Assembly: GCA_039793985.1 (NCBI GenBank)
Contig: JBAMMC010000001.1
Span: 1 to 15,014 of the forward strand
Source of the DNA: ARK-14 sp002899805
GTDB taxonomy: Archaea > Thermoproteota > Thermoprotei_A > Sulfolobales > Fervidicoccaceae
Length of the DNA: 15,014 nt
Direction: 5' to 3'
Part shown: in pieces, positions 7,220-12,739 of the stretch
Position numbering within the stretch: the first letter of the stretch is position 1
Layout of the letters: each line of letters starts with the position of its first letter
Position numbers and translations under genes: made by a program
The notes under the pieces: model-generated
Database searches by the model: none
What the model saw: only the letters and a program-made list of their open reading frames with translations
What the model was told of the DNA's origin: nothing

Positions 7220-7402
7220 GCTACATTCCTCTTTTTTAATTTAATTCCTATAATAATGAGATTTATGCCATAACTTTTTCGAAATTTGTAGACAATAGTA
7301 TAAAAAGATTTTTTTCTATTTGGGTGTTTGTATATATTTATTAATAATAATGAAGAATATACAGAGAGGGAACTAAATGTCAATAACATCTCATAGAAAA
7401 AC
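7220..7402. other. AT-rich intergenic gap with promoter of the ACT-V4R gene
   Basis: This 183-nt stretch is far more AT-rich than its surroundings. It contains a TATA-like ATCTTTTTATAC on the minus strand at 7298-7309, which would start transcription near 7275 and give a leader of about 55 nt with the AGAGG SD. A 74-codon minus frame crosses it, but its composition (Ile, Leu, Ser, Tyr, Lys) merely reflects AT-rich DNA. I see no credible gene or RNA. Confidence 0.45.
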
Positions 7403-7927
7403 TCAGGGAGAAATACCTTCATATTTTGCCCTATCTCCAAACTTTTCTTTAAGTCTCTTCTCTAAGAGTTCGGCCCACCATGGAACGCTTATATTCTTTA
7501 TTTGTCTTCCGTAGTCATAGGGTTTTATATCGAGGACCGGTGTTCCATCGCTGACATCTATTCCCATGACCTTCAACTTTGTACCATCAACAGATAGCAG
7601 CCTTACTATTGAGAGAGCGATGGGGTTCGGTCTATGTGGACTGTCTGAGGCGAAAACTCCTATTTCGGGTATGTCCCCTATTTCTATCCCCATTCTAGCA
7701 AGTCTTCTGTGTCTTATTTTCAAGACCTTCCTCTGTTCTTCGGTGACCTTGTGAAGATAAGAGATCACGATGATGTGCGAGAATCCCTCTAAGTTGCTGA
7801 GCCCTTCCGCATACTCTGGCAGAATTTCAATATATCCTTCCACACCTTCTAGTGTATCTCTCAGCTTTTCATCGCTTATCCCATGCCTCACATAGCCTAT
7901 AGGAATAAAGCAATAGTTTTCCTTCAA
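7403..7927 (-). CDS. trmO: TrmO-type tRNA (N6-threonylcarbamoyl-A37) methyltransferase
   Basis: A 174-residue protein of the TrmO (formerly UPF0066/YaeB) family. In bacteria TrmO methylates N6 of t6A37 in certain tRNAs using S-adenosylmethionine. Motifs: PIGYVRHG (9-16), a beta strand GYIEILPEYAEGLSNLEGFSHIIVISYLHK (31-60), the family signature SDSPHRPNPIAL (94-105), and GIDVSDGTPVLDIKPYD (122-138). The extended C-terminal domain of longer bacterial TrmO is absent, as is usual in archaea. The start is TTG at 7927, with AAGGTG at 7935-7940 and a 7-nt spacer. The GTG in that SD is followed by TAG, so TTG is forced. A TATA-like box lies at 7963-7976. The archaeal substrate is inferred from the family. 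Confidence 0.88.
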   Translation of the reverse strand: MKENYCFIPIGYVRHGISDEKLRDTLEGVEGYIEILPEYAEGLSNLEGFSHIIVISYLHKVTEEQRKVLKIRHRRLARMGIEIGDIPEIGVFASDSPHRPNPIALSIVRLLSVDGTKLKVMGIDVSDGTPVLDIKPYDYGRQIKNISVPWWAELLEKRLKEKFGDRAKYEGISP

Positions 7928-7934
7928 TAAACTA

Positions 7935-7940
7935 CACCTT
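7935..7940 (-). promoter_or_regulatory. Shine-Dalgarno AAGGTG forcing the TTG start of trmO
   Basis: AAGGTG is 7 nt before TTG at 7927. The internal GTG is followed directly by a TAG stop, so it cannot be the start. This is the clearest local proof that GGTG-TTG pairs are used in this genome. Confidence 0.7.
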
Positions 7941-7962
7941 TATCAAATATCGATTAGCTCCG

Positions 7963-7976
7963 GTTATAAATAAAAG
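7963..7976 (-). promoter_or_regulatory. TATA-like box for trmO
   Basis: The minus strand reads CTTTTATTTATAAC. It predicts a transcription start near 7942 and a leader of about 15 nt carrying the AAGGTG SD. Confidence 0.45.
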
Positions 7977-8010
7977 TCTCACTTCCATAGCGGGAGGAAA
8001 TCAGATCAAA

Positions 8011-8040
8011 CGATTTAAGCTGCGATGGCTACATAAATAA
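8011..8040 (+). promoter_or_regulatory. TATA-like boxes for the five-gene plus-strand operon
   Basis: Two AT boxes precede the operon: CGATTTAAG (8011-8019) and ACATAAATAA (8031-8040). The first would give a leader of about 20 nt that includes the GGTG SD. The second would give a nearly leaderless transcript at 8061/8064. Which is used cannot be decided from sequence. Confidence 0.4.
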
Positions 8041-8060
8041 CTTGAAATCGGTGTATTCCA

Positions 8061-8225
8061 TTGATGTGGATTCCCAGATACGCGAGGAGGAAGACGAGAT
8101 CTATGCTGAAGAGTGGGCAGAAAGTTCACGTGGGATATAGGTACGAAATTAGGGTCGATGATGAGAGCAATTTGATCTATATCTACGACAAAAAGACGAG
8201 AAAAAGGCATGTACTACTGAGGTGA
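8061..8225 (+). CDS. Small basic protein, first gene of the radical SAM operon (54 aa)
   Basis: I do not recognise this protein. A TTG at 8061 followed by ATG at 8064 opens a frame of 54 codons, with GGTG at 8050-8053 exactly 7 nt before the TTG. The product starts with a basic patch (PRYARRKTRS) and continues with alternating strand-like segments (HVGYRYEIRV, NLIYIYDKK), ending TRKRHVLLR. This would suit a small beta-rich RNA- or protein-binding protein, but that is inference. The stop codon (8223-8225) overlaps the downstream GTG as GTGA, the same coupling seen between the lipoyl and AcoX genes. The overlap and the SD make a real gene likely despite its size. A 40-residue product from the ATG at 8103 is an alternative. 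Confidence 0.62.
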   Translation: MMWIPRYARRKTRSMLKSGQKVHVGYRYEIRVDDESNLIYIYDKKTRKRHVLLR

Positions 8226-9166
8226 GCTGTATAGGAGATAGCATATACCCTTTCTCCGTATTTGACCCTTGGCAAGGAGAACTCTGCACTTGCCCAAAGA
8301 AATACTCCCTCAATCCCTATACTGGTTGCTCATTCGCATGTCTATATTGCTATGCAAAGAGCTATATAGGGAAGAAGAGTAGCCATCCAAAGATGGATTT
8401 CCTCAAGCTCATGGAAAGGGCGCTGCCCAAGATAAATAGAAACTTAGTTGTCAACTTGGGAACCAGCAGTGACCCTTATCCTGAAGAAGAAAAAGAGCAT
8501 GAGCTCACAAAGGGGGCACTGAACCTTCTGATTAAAGGCGGATTCAAAGTTCTCATAACGACGAAAGGGGGAAGTATTATGCTGAGAGATGCTGAGCTAA
8601 TGACTGGGGGAAAAGTTGCTGTGACACCTACTGTGACCACATTGAGCGAGAATATCGCTAGAAAGATAGAGCCTGGAGCTCCTCCCCCCTCTGAAAGAAT
8701 CGAAACTGCAAAGAAACTGAGTTCCTTGGGGATTCCAATAGGCTTCAGGATAGATCCCATAATACCTGGAGTGAACGATGATGAGAGCGAGCTAAGAGAG
8801 TTGGTAGAAGTTGCAGCGGAAGTTGGAGCCAAAATGGTTGTCACCTCGACGTATAAAGCAAAACCACTCGATTTCAAAGATATGGTAGAGGCATTTCCCG
8901 AATTAGAAGAAAGATGGAGGGTGTTGTACTTCGAAGAAGGAGAAAGAATAGGTGGATATAGGTATCTGAAAAGAGAGCTTAGGGAAAAAATGCTTGCTCC
9001 AGTCGTCAATGAAGCTGCGAAGCTTGGAATCGAATATGCCACTTGCAGAGAGGGGCTCCTCTCCAAGGAATTTTTCAATTCCCGTTCATGTGATGGTTCT
9101 CATTTGACGGAAAACAGTTTTAAGCATGAGAAGTATAAAAACAAAGAAGGCAGTGAGCAACTATGA
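8222..9166 (+). CDS. Radical SAM protein, SPL-like (SplB/COG1533 family)
   Basis: A 314-residue radical SAM protein. The 4Fe-4S motif GCSFACLYCYA gives Cys36, Cys40 and Cys43 (CX3CX2C), preceded by the NPYTGC strand typical of the spore photoproduct lyase-like family. Two extra cysteines (CTC, 22-24) lie just upstream. Later segments fit the TIM-barrel core: NLGTSSDPYPEEE (about 79-91), LITTKGG and GFRIDPIIPGVND. True DNA photoproduct lyase function is not implied; most archaeal members are uncharacterised. The GTG at 8222 overlaps the previous stop as GTGA and lies in the perfect SD GAGGTGA; the only in-frame codon at normal SD spacing is ATA at 8231. The stop overlaps the next ATG as ATGA. 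Confidence 0.9.
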   Translation: MSCIGDSIYPFSVFDPWQGELCTCPKKYSLNPYTGCSFACLYCYAKSYIGKKSSHPKMDFLKLMERALPKINRNLVVNLGTSSDPYPEEEKEHELTKGALNLLIKGGFKVLITTKGGSIMLRDAELMTGGKVAVTPTVTTLSENIARKIEPGAPPPSERIETAKKLSSLGIPIGFRIDPIIPGVNDDESELRELVEVAAEVGAKMVVTSTYKAKPLDFKDMVEAFPELEERWRVLYFEEGERIGGYRYLKRELREKMLAPVVNEAAKLGIEYATCREGLLSKEFFNSRSCDGSHLTENSFKHEKYKNKEGSEQL

Positions 9167-9336
9167 CCGAAAAGAGGAAAGATTGGGTCGAAGGAAAGCT
9201 CAAGGAACTAGATGATGCCTATTCGGTGGGAAAGAAGAAGATCGAGGAAAGATCTGAGATACTCCTCAAAGAGCTCGAAAACAAGCTAAGAGAGAAGGAA
9301 AGGGAACTGCTAGATGCTTTCAAGAAAGAAAAATAA
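9163..9336 (+). CDS. Small charged coiled-coil protein (57 aa)
   Basis: ATG at 9163 overlaps the radical SAM stop codon (ATGA, 9163-9166). The 57-residue product is almost entirely Lys, Glu, Arg, Asp and Leu, with a heptad-like pattern from about residue 24 to the end (KKIEERSEILLKELENKLRE). A single amphipathic helix forming a coiled coil is the obvious prediction. There is no membrane segment and no Cys. The next gene starts inside it (9314), overlapping by 23 nt in another frame, so translation of the two should be coupled. I do not recognise a specific family. Short helical proteins of this kind resemble subunit-H-like (ATP synthase) stalk fragments only in composition, which is not evidence of function. 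An adaptor for a neighbouring enzyme is possible. Confidence 0.65.
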   Translation: MTEKRKDWVEGKLKELDDAYSVGKKKIEERSEILLKELENKLREKERELLDAFKKEK

Positions 9337-9592
9337 GAGGCTTTTAGTTTATGGAATGGAAGGATGTATTCCCTGCGAAAGGGCAATTAGCTATTTAAAA
9401 GAGCTTGGAATAGAGTTCGATTATGTAGATATAGAAAAAAATAGCGATGCTAGGTTGGATGTCGAGATTATCGAAGGAGGGGATCTCCTTCTCCCACTCA
9501 TTGTAGAACCTGTGAGCGAACAGATAGCTATCGGATGCCCGGTCGAAATGGAGAAATTTAAAAAGGAAATCTGGAGGATTCTCTCCCCATAG
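9314..9592 (+). CDS. Glutaredoxin/thioredoxin-fold small protein with CxxC
   Basis: A 92-residue protein with a glutaredoxin-like N-terminal half: strand RLLVYGMEGC, then the redox motif CIPC (Cys18, Cys21), then the helix ERAISYLKELG and the second strand IEFDYVDIEKN. A cis-Pro-like segment (LLLPLIVEP) follows. The pattern predicts a thiol-disulfide carrier that could reduce partner cysteines, possibly those of the radical SAM protein or a downstream protein; this is inference. The ATG at 9314 has AGGGA 9 nt upstream and lies inside the coiled-coil gene. The stop (9590-9592) overlaps the SD of the aldolase gene. The length is within the glutaredoxin range. Confidence 0.8.
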   Translation: MLSRKKNKRLLVYGMEGCIPCERAISYLKELGIEFDYVDIEKNSDARLDVEIIEGGDLLLPLIVEPVSEQIAIGCPVEMEKFKKEIWRILSP

Positions 9593-9598
9593 AGGTGA
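9591..9598 (+). promoter_or_regulatory. Shine-Dalgarno AGAGGTGA that decides the aldolase start
   Basis: AGAGGTGA overlaps the glutaredoxin stop codon and ends 5 nt before TTG at 9604. The GTG inside it (9595) is in frame, but it has no SD at normal distance (nearest GGAGG is 19 nt upstream). Confidence 0.6.
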
Positions 9599-9603
9599 AT
9601 TAT

Positions 9604-10236
9604 TTGTCTCTTGAACTGAAGATGAAAGTCGCCCAAGGAATGAAGAGGCTGTATGAGAGAGATCTCGTTTCTTCGCTCGGAGGGAATCTGAGCGCTAGAA
9701 CCGACGATGGAAGAGTGTTTATTACACCTTCAGGTTCCCCCAAATGGGAGCTTACTGAAGAAGATATAGTAGAGGTGGACCTCAATGGAAGCGTTTTATC
9801 AGGAAAGCTCAAGCCCTCCAGCGAGTTACCTAGCCACCTTCTGATATACAGAGAAAGAACTGACGTCTTTGCTGTTGCTCATGCTCATCCACCCCACGCT
9901 GTTGCTCTGGCCACCGCGGGTTTCCTGAAAGAACCCCCACATGTAACGCCGGAAGAGGTACTCTATTTGAGGAGACTCAGCGTTTTGGAGTTCGCTCCCC
10001 CCGGCATAAAAACGGCCCAAGCGATTTCTTCTGCCGTTCATTCGAGCGATGTTATAGTTGTCAAGAATCATGGAGCCTTTAGCATGGGAAAAAGCATTGA
10101 GGAGGCAATAGCAAGGATAGAGATACTCGAAGAAGCTTCGAAAATAATTTTCATGCAGTTGCTTCTTGGAAGGCTTCCGATGAGGATACCGGACAACCTT
10201 GTTGAAGAAATACTAGAGACTTACAAGAAGACTTGA
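9604..10236 (+). CDS. Class II aldolase / L-fuculose-phosphate aldolase-like
   Basis: A 210-residue zinc-dependent class II aldolase/adducin-family protein, near the 215 residues of E. coli FucA. Motifs in order: GGNLSAR (26-32), TPSG (41-44), SSELPSH (72-78) with catalytic Glu74, AHAHPPHA with His93 and His95, and VVKNHG with His156. These match FucA Glu73, His92, His94 and His155 within one position, so all zinc ligands and the acid/base residue are present. It probably cleaves a phosphorylated sugar to dihydroxyacetone phosphate or glycolaldehyde phosphate and an aldehyde; the substrate is unknown. I choose TTG at 9604 over GTG at 9595 because of the AGAGGTGA SD. It is the last gene of the operon, 2 nt after the glutaredoxin-like stop if the GTG is used, 11 nt otherwise. 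Confidence 0.92.
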   Translation: MSLELKMKVAQGMKRLYERDLVSSLGGNLSARTDDGRVFITPSGSPKWELTEEDIVEVDLNGSVLSGKLKPSSELPSHLLIYRERTDVFAVAHAHPPHAVALATAGFLKEPPHVTPEEVLYLRRLSVLEFAPPGIKTAQAISSAVHSSDVIVVKNHGAFSMGKSIEEAIARIEILEEASKIIFMQLLLGRLPMRIPDNLVEEILETYKKT

Positions 10237-10511
10237 TACTCGCACCTTTCATTTGATGATGAAAGTAACCAAGGTCTCAAAGATCTCTCCATTGAAATGA
10301 GGATTTTCTCAGGTTTGGGCTCCGCCAGTTCTTCATCATTTCTACGGAGAAACCGATGAGCAGCATCATTCTCTCTTTCTAAGAAAAATTGGGACTCTCA
10401 TATTCAGGTTTTTCATCCTTGCTCTAAAAGACGACGCTTTCAGTTCCCTAAATGGAAACAGGTTTGTTGCTTAACAATCAGCAAAAATCTGGTGAGGATC
10501 ATAAAGAGAGT
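10237..10511. other. 275-nt gap between convergent genes; hairpin, no gene seen
   Basis: The gap lies between the 3' ends of the aldolase and NMNAT genes. Just after the aldolase stop is an inverted repeat, CTTTCAT (10246-10252) and ATGAAAG (10259-10265) with a 6-nt loop, which may act in 3' end formation. On the minus strand a box-C-like ATGATGA is followed 20 nt later by CTGA, which is too far apart for a standard C/D guide. The longest frames are about 30 codons with no good SD. I see no supported gene. Confidence 0.4.
10246..10265 (+). terminator. Hairpin after the class II aldolase gene
   Basis: A 7-bp perfect inverted repeat (CTTTCAT/ATGAAAG) with a 6-nt loop lies 9 nt after the aldolase stop. 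There is no T-run behind it, so it is not a classical terminator. It could be an mRNA 3' stability element. Confidence 0.25.
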
Positions 10512-11075
10512 TCAGATGCCTTCTATATTATTATCAACGATGTGGGCTTCACTTGGACTGGATACCATAATGATCCTCTCAACCCCTCCTATTTCCTCTA
10601 TGTACTGAGCAACCGTCGGAGACACGAGCTCTTTCCATCTTCTGTCTCTTTTCTTCATCATCTCCCTTATCAGAGTGCCATTGTACTTCTCTCTCATATA
10701 TGGTTTCGGAGAGATCACCCTCAAGCCTAGCTCTGTAAAAAGCCTGAACATTATTGGGTTCCCAACATATATTGCTTCGGATTTAGGGCAGTTGTAGATA
10801 GCATGGTAAGCTGATGATGGGTGTATCTCCATTGATGGTAATGTAGAGGTTATAATTCTCCCGAGATCTATTCCCTTCTCTCGAAGAGAAAGACGTATCA
10901 TTTCAATTCTCTCTCCAGCTGTGAAGGGGTTTCTCTCTGTGTGGCTCTCGCTGCTCATACCGATCAAAAATACCAGTTCTTCATATTCATTGAGGATCTC
11001 TTCTGCAACGTGAAGGTGCCCAAGATGAAAGGGTTGAAATCTTCCGAAGAAAATAGCTCTTCTTGGAAGCCTCAT
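10512..11075 (-). CDS. Nicotinamide-nucleotide adenylyltransferase, archaeal type
   Basis: A 187-residue nucleotidyltransferase that joins NMN and ATP to make NAD. Motifs: GRFQPFHLGH (11-20), the HxGH-containing signature; NPFTAGER (49-56), typical of archaeal NMNAT; and YNGTLIREMM (131-140), equivalent to the ISSTxxR-like C-terminal motif. The frame is open further upstream to an ATG at 11138, but archaeal homologues begin shortly before the GRFQPFH motif. The ATG at 11075 has GAGATG 7 nt upstream, while the ATG at 11138 has no SD. An AT box (TTTTATTA on the minus strand, about 11115-11122) could start a short-leader transcript. The C-terminus ends VERIIMVSSPSEAHIVDNN with a short extension beyond many homologues. 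It is the gene directly after a candidate structured RNA. Confidence 0.9.
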   Translation of the reverse strand: MRLPRRAIFFGRFQPFHLGHLHVAEEILNEYEELVFLIGMSSESHTERNPFTAGERIEMIRLSLREKGIDLGRIITSTLPSMEIHPSSAYHAIYNCPKSEAIYVGNPIMFRLFTELGLRVISPKPYMREKYNGTLIREMMKKRDRRWKELVSPTVAQYIEEIGGVERIIMVSSPSEAHIVDNNIEGI

Positions 11076-11138
11076 ATCTCTACATCTCAGCTGACTAGCT
11101 TTCTCTAGCTGAGATAATAAAACTAACCTTCTCTCCAT

Positions 11139-11408
11139 TGAGACTAAAATCCTGCTGAACGAATGCCCCCAACTGCTCCGCCCTCATGGACAGGGCATTC
11201 CCTACCTCGCGATGAGAATTTCCTGCTTCTCAGAGCTACCTCGATCCCCCTTCACCCGCGGCTGAGGTTCTATTGGAAGAAACTTTTTTGCCATGCCCCC
11301 TGCGGAAGAGGGGTTACGGAGAGTTTACTATCCACAGGCGTGAGTTTCCCCAGTCCCGATGTTATGGCCCGGCTCTTACAGCCGAGGTCCGGAATGATTT
11401 TCGCCTCA
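11139..11408 (-). ncRNA. Candidate structured RNA, RNase P RNA-like motifs
   Basis: This GC-rich stretch lacks a credible protein and folds well on the minus strand. The ends can pair: TGAG (11405-11408) with CTCA (11139-11142), and AAAATC (11396-11401) with GATTTT (11146-11151). Inside are a hairpin CTCGGCT/AGCCGGG with loop GTAAG (11368-11386), a TTCCG/CGGGA helix around it, TGAGAA/TTCTCA with an 8-nt loop, and an 8-bp stem GAATGCCC/GGGCATTC (11193-11200 with 11161-11168). GGGGAAACTCACGCC (11337-11351) resembles the first conserved block of RNase P RNA, and GGGTGAA lies in the middle, as in that RNA. The 3' ACAGAA/GGCTTA block is not found, and the 8-bp stem would enclose the expected P4 3' strand. 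So the RNase P identity is tentative; structured RNA is more secure. A TATA-like box is at 11420-11429. Confidence 0.42.
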
Positions 11409-11419
11409 TAGAATAAAAT

Positions 11420-11429
11420 CTTTTAAAGG
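11420..11429 (-). promoter_or_regulatory. TATA-like box before the candidate RNA
   Basis: The minus strand reads CCTTTAAAAG. The predicted transcription start, near 11398-11404, is close to the 5' strand of the terminal helix, slightly inside it. This small mismatch is a reason for caution about the exact 5' end. Confidence 0.35.
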
Positions 11430-11446
11430 GGTCCATCCCATCCTCT

Positions 11447-11480
11447 CCCTTCCGGAAGGGGTTTTCGCACCCTTAACCCC
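11447..11480. repeat. GC-rich palindrome and inverted repeat
   Basis: CCCTTCCGGAAGGG (11447-11460) is a perfect 14-nt palindrome. It abuts a second inverted repeat, GGGGTT (11458-11463) with AACCCC (11475-11480). The cluster lies between the candidate RNA and the promoter of the 11534 gene. It might belong to a longer form of the RNA, or act as a boundary/operator. No function can be assigned. Confidence 0.4.
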
Positions 11481-11485
11481 CGATA

Positions 11486-11496
11486 GCTTAAAATCT
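11486..11496 (+). promoter_or_regulatory. TATA-like box for the 11534 gene
   Basis: GCTTAAAATCT lies about 45 nt before the TTG at 11534, which predicts a leader near 20 nt. The same AT box read on the other strand could serve a longer transcript toward the candidate RNA. Confidence 0.35.
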
Positions 11497-11533
11497 CATA
11501 TTCCCATAAACAAAAGACGGTGCCTCTGAAGAG

Positions 11534-11947
11534 TTGACTGAAGTTCCCATTCCCAAGGAAGTTCTGGCAGAAATTCTCGAAAAGATAAAGGGCTATTTTA
11601 AAGCATACAATAAATCTATATCGGGCTCAGGATATTATCTTAAGCCAATCCACTTCTCGTCCAGACAAGTTGAGGGGAAAAAAAGAAAGTACGTATATCT
11701 GGGCAGATACTGGTGGAAGGTTCTATATCTGGGCAGAACGAAAGAGGGGAAGGTGAAATTGAAGTGGATTTATGTAGGAAAGACTAAACCGAGCGGGCTG
11801 CCGGAACCTCCTGATAACCCTCTAGAAGGTGTTTCGATCTATATCAAGGAAGGACAAGATGATTTTTACTTCATAGACCTGAAAGGGGAAAAAATAGAGC
11901 TCATTGAAAAAATAGAGAAAATTTTGGGAAAAAAGATCAGCGAGTGA
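11534..11947 (+). CDS. Unknown protein, Tyr/Trp/Lys-rich core (137 aa)
   Basis: I do not recognise this protein. It starts with TTG at 11534, the only start codon before the conserved-looking part, since an in-frame TAA lies about 24 nt upstream. Residues 1-25 form an amphipathic helix (PKEVLAEILEKIKGYF). Residues about 30-90 are basic and aromatic, with a near-repeated strand motif: KYVYLGRYWWKVLYLGR and then KLKWIYVGKTK. This suggests a small beta-sheet domain that could bind nucleic acid; inference only. A Pro-rich linker (GLPEPPDNP) leads to a C-terminal strand-helix region (FYFIDLKGEKIELIEKIEKIL). There are no Cys and no membrane segments. GGTG is 11 nt upstream, a longer spacing than in neighbouring genes. 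Its 3' end overlaps the convergent peroxiredoxin by 11 nt. Confidence 0.7.
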   Translation: MTEVPIPKEVLAEILEKIKGYFKAYNKSISGSGYYLKPIHFSSRQVEGKKRKYVYLGRYWWKVLYLGRTKEGKVKLKWIYVGKTKPSGLPEPPDNPLEGVSIYIKEGQDDFYFIDLKGEKIELIEKIEKILGKKISE

Positions 11948-12596
11948 CGCTCTTGTAGCAGAGCCACCAATCGAGGCACTCGTAGTTCTTCAGTCTCTCC
12001 GGGATATCTTTCTTGTTGGTAGGAGGTGGAACAATGACCTTACTGCCCATTATCTCGTTGTTCGGCCAGTTCGCTGGAATCGCAGCCTTCTCTCTATCAG
12101 CAAGCTGAAGAGCTTTGATCATCCTGATGATCTCATCAATATTTCTGCCTAGTTCCATTGGATAATACAGTATAGCTCTTATAATACCGTTCGGATCTAT
12201 TATGAATGTGGCTCTTACAGCCTGGGTTCCCTCTGCCTGTGCGTGGAGCATTCCATAGAGAGCAGCGATTTTTCCGGTGTTGTCAGCTATAATTGGGAAG
12301 GTTATCTCGATGCCCAGCTTCTCCTTTATCCATTCATCCCATTTTATGTGGCTGAAGACCTGGTCTACGCTAAGCCCTATGAGCTGAACACCTAGCTCCT
12401 GGAACTGATCCATCCTCTTCTGGAATGCGTAGAACTCAGTTGTGCATACTGGAGTGAAGTCAGCAGGGTGGCTGAAGAACAACACCCACTTTCCTTTGAA
12501 ATCGTCGGGAAATACTATCTTGCCATACGTAGTTTGTGCTTCAAACCTAGGTGCCTTTTCTCCCACTCTAGGCATACTTGAGAAGACTTGGCTCAT
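11937..12596 (-). CDS. Peroxiredoxin, Aeropyrum thioredoxin peroxidase type
   Basis: A 219-residue peroxiredoxin that reduces hydrogen peroxide and alkyl hydroperoxides. The peroxidatic cysteine is Cys51 in HPADFTPVCTTEF. The C-terminal extension carries two further cysteines in YECLDWWLCYK, Cys207 and Cys213, as in the Aeropyrum pernix enzyme (Cys50, Cys207, Cys213), where they take part in the redox cycle. Other family features: a thioredoxin-fold core with FPIIADNTGKIAALYGM and an AIPANWPNNE segment typical of the Prx6-like archaeal group, which forms ring-shaped decamers. ATG at 12596 has AGGTG (12604-12608) with a 7-nt spacer. It is divergent from metS, with separate TATA boxes for each. 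The reductant is not encoded next door; the glutaredoxin-like protein at 9314 is a speculative candidate. Confidence 0.95.
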   Translation of the reverse strand: MSQVFSSMPRVGEKAPRFEAQTTYGKIVFPDDFKGKWVLFFSHPADFTPVCTTEFYAFQKRMDQFQELGVQLIGLSVDQVFSHIKWDEWIKEKLGIEITFPIIADNTGKIAALYGMLHAQAEGTQAVRATFIIDPNGIIRAILYYPMELGRNIDEIIRMIKALQLADREKAAIPANWPNNEIMGSKVIVPPPTNKKDIPERLKNYECLDWWLCYKSVTR

Positions 12597-12627
12597 TTTT
12601 ATACACCTATTATATTAAATTATACCG

Positions 12628-12643
12628 TTTTAATATAAAGATA
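12628..12643 (-). promoter_or_regulatory. TATA-like box for the peroxiredoxin gene
   Basis: The minus strand reads ATCTTTATATTAAAAC. Transcription would start near 12610, just before the AGGTG SD, giving a very short leader. Confidence 0.45.
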
Positions 12644-12689
12644 TCGTTTATATTCACAACCGATAAAATTTTTATGTTTAAATGTGCTT

Positions 12690-12703
12690 CGAAATTTAAA
12701 TAA
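12690..12703 (+). promoter_or_regulatory. BRE/TATA-like element for methionyl-tRNA synthetase
   Basis: CGAAATTTAAATAA is a near-ideal archaeal BRE plus TATA element. It predicts transcription from about 12722 and a leader of about 30 nt with AAGGTG at 12740-12745. Confidence 0.55.
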
Positions 12704-12739
12704 ATTGCAGTAACATGAAGCTATCTTCAAGCCGTTTTC

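Noticed and set aside
7216..7440. Minus-strand 74-codon frame before the ACT-V4R gene
   Set aside because: Composition mirrors AT-rich intergenic DNA, and it overlaps both the trmO 3' end and the ACT-V4R start.
8001..8210. Minus-strand 69-codon frame before the radical SAM operon
   Set aside because: Lies over the promoter and the small plus-strand gene, has no SD, and looks like a shadow frame.
8476..9078. 200-codon minus-strand frame antisense to the radical SAM gene
   Set aside because: Ser/Leu/Pro-rich shadow of a gene with clear radical SAM motifs.
10300..10360. C/D box guide RNA on the minus strand
   Set aside because: The ATGATGA to CTGA spacing of 20 nt is too long, and no good second C/D pair or terminal stem is seen.
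11163..11411. Plus-strand 82-codon frame across the candidate RNA
   Set aside because: Pro/Arg/Leu-rich, no SD, and its sequence is dominated by inverted repeats; better explained as the complement of a structured RNA.
11139..11480. Archaeal SRP (7S) RNA
   Set aside because: The helix 8 signature (GGAAG...GAGCA type) and the Alu-domain motif were not found on either strand.
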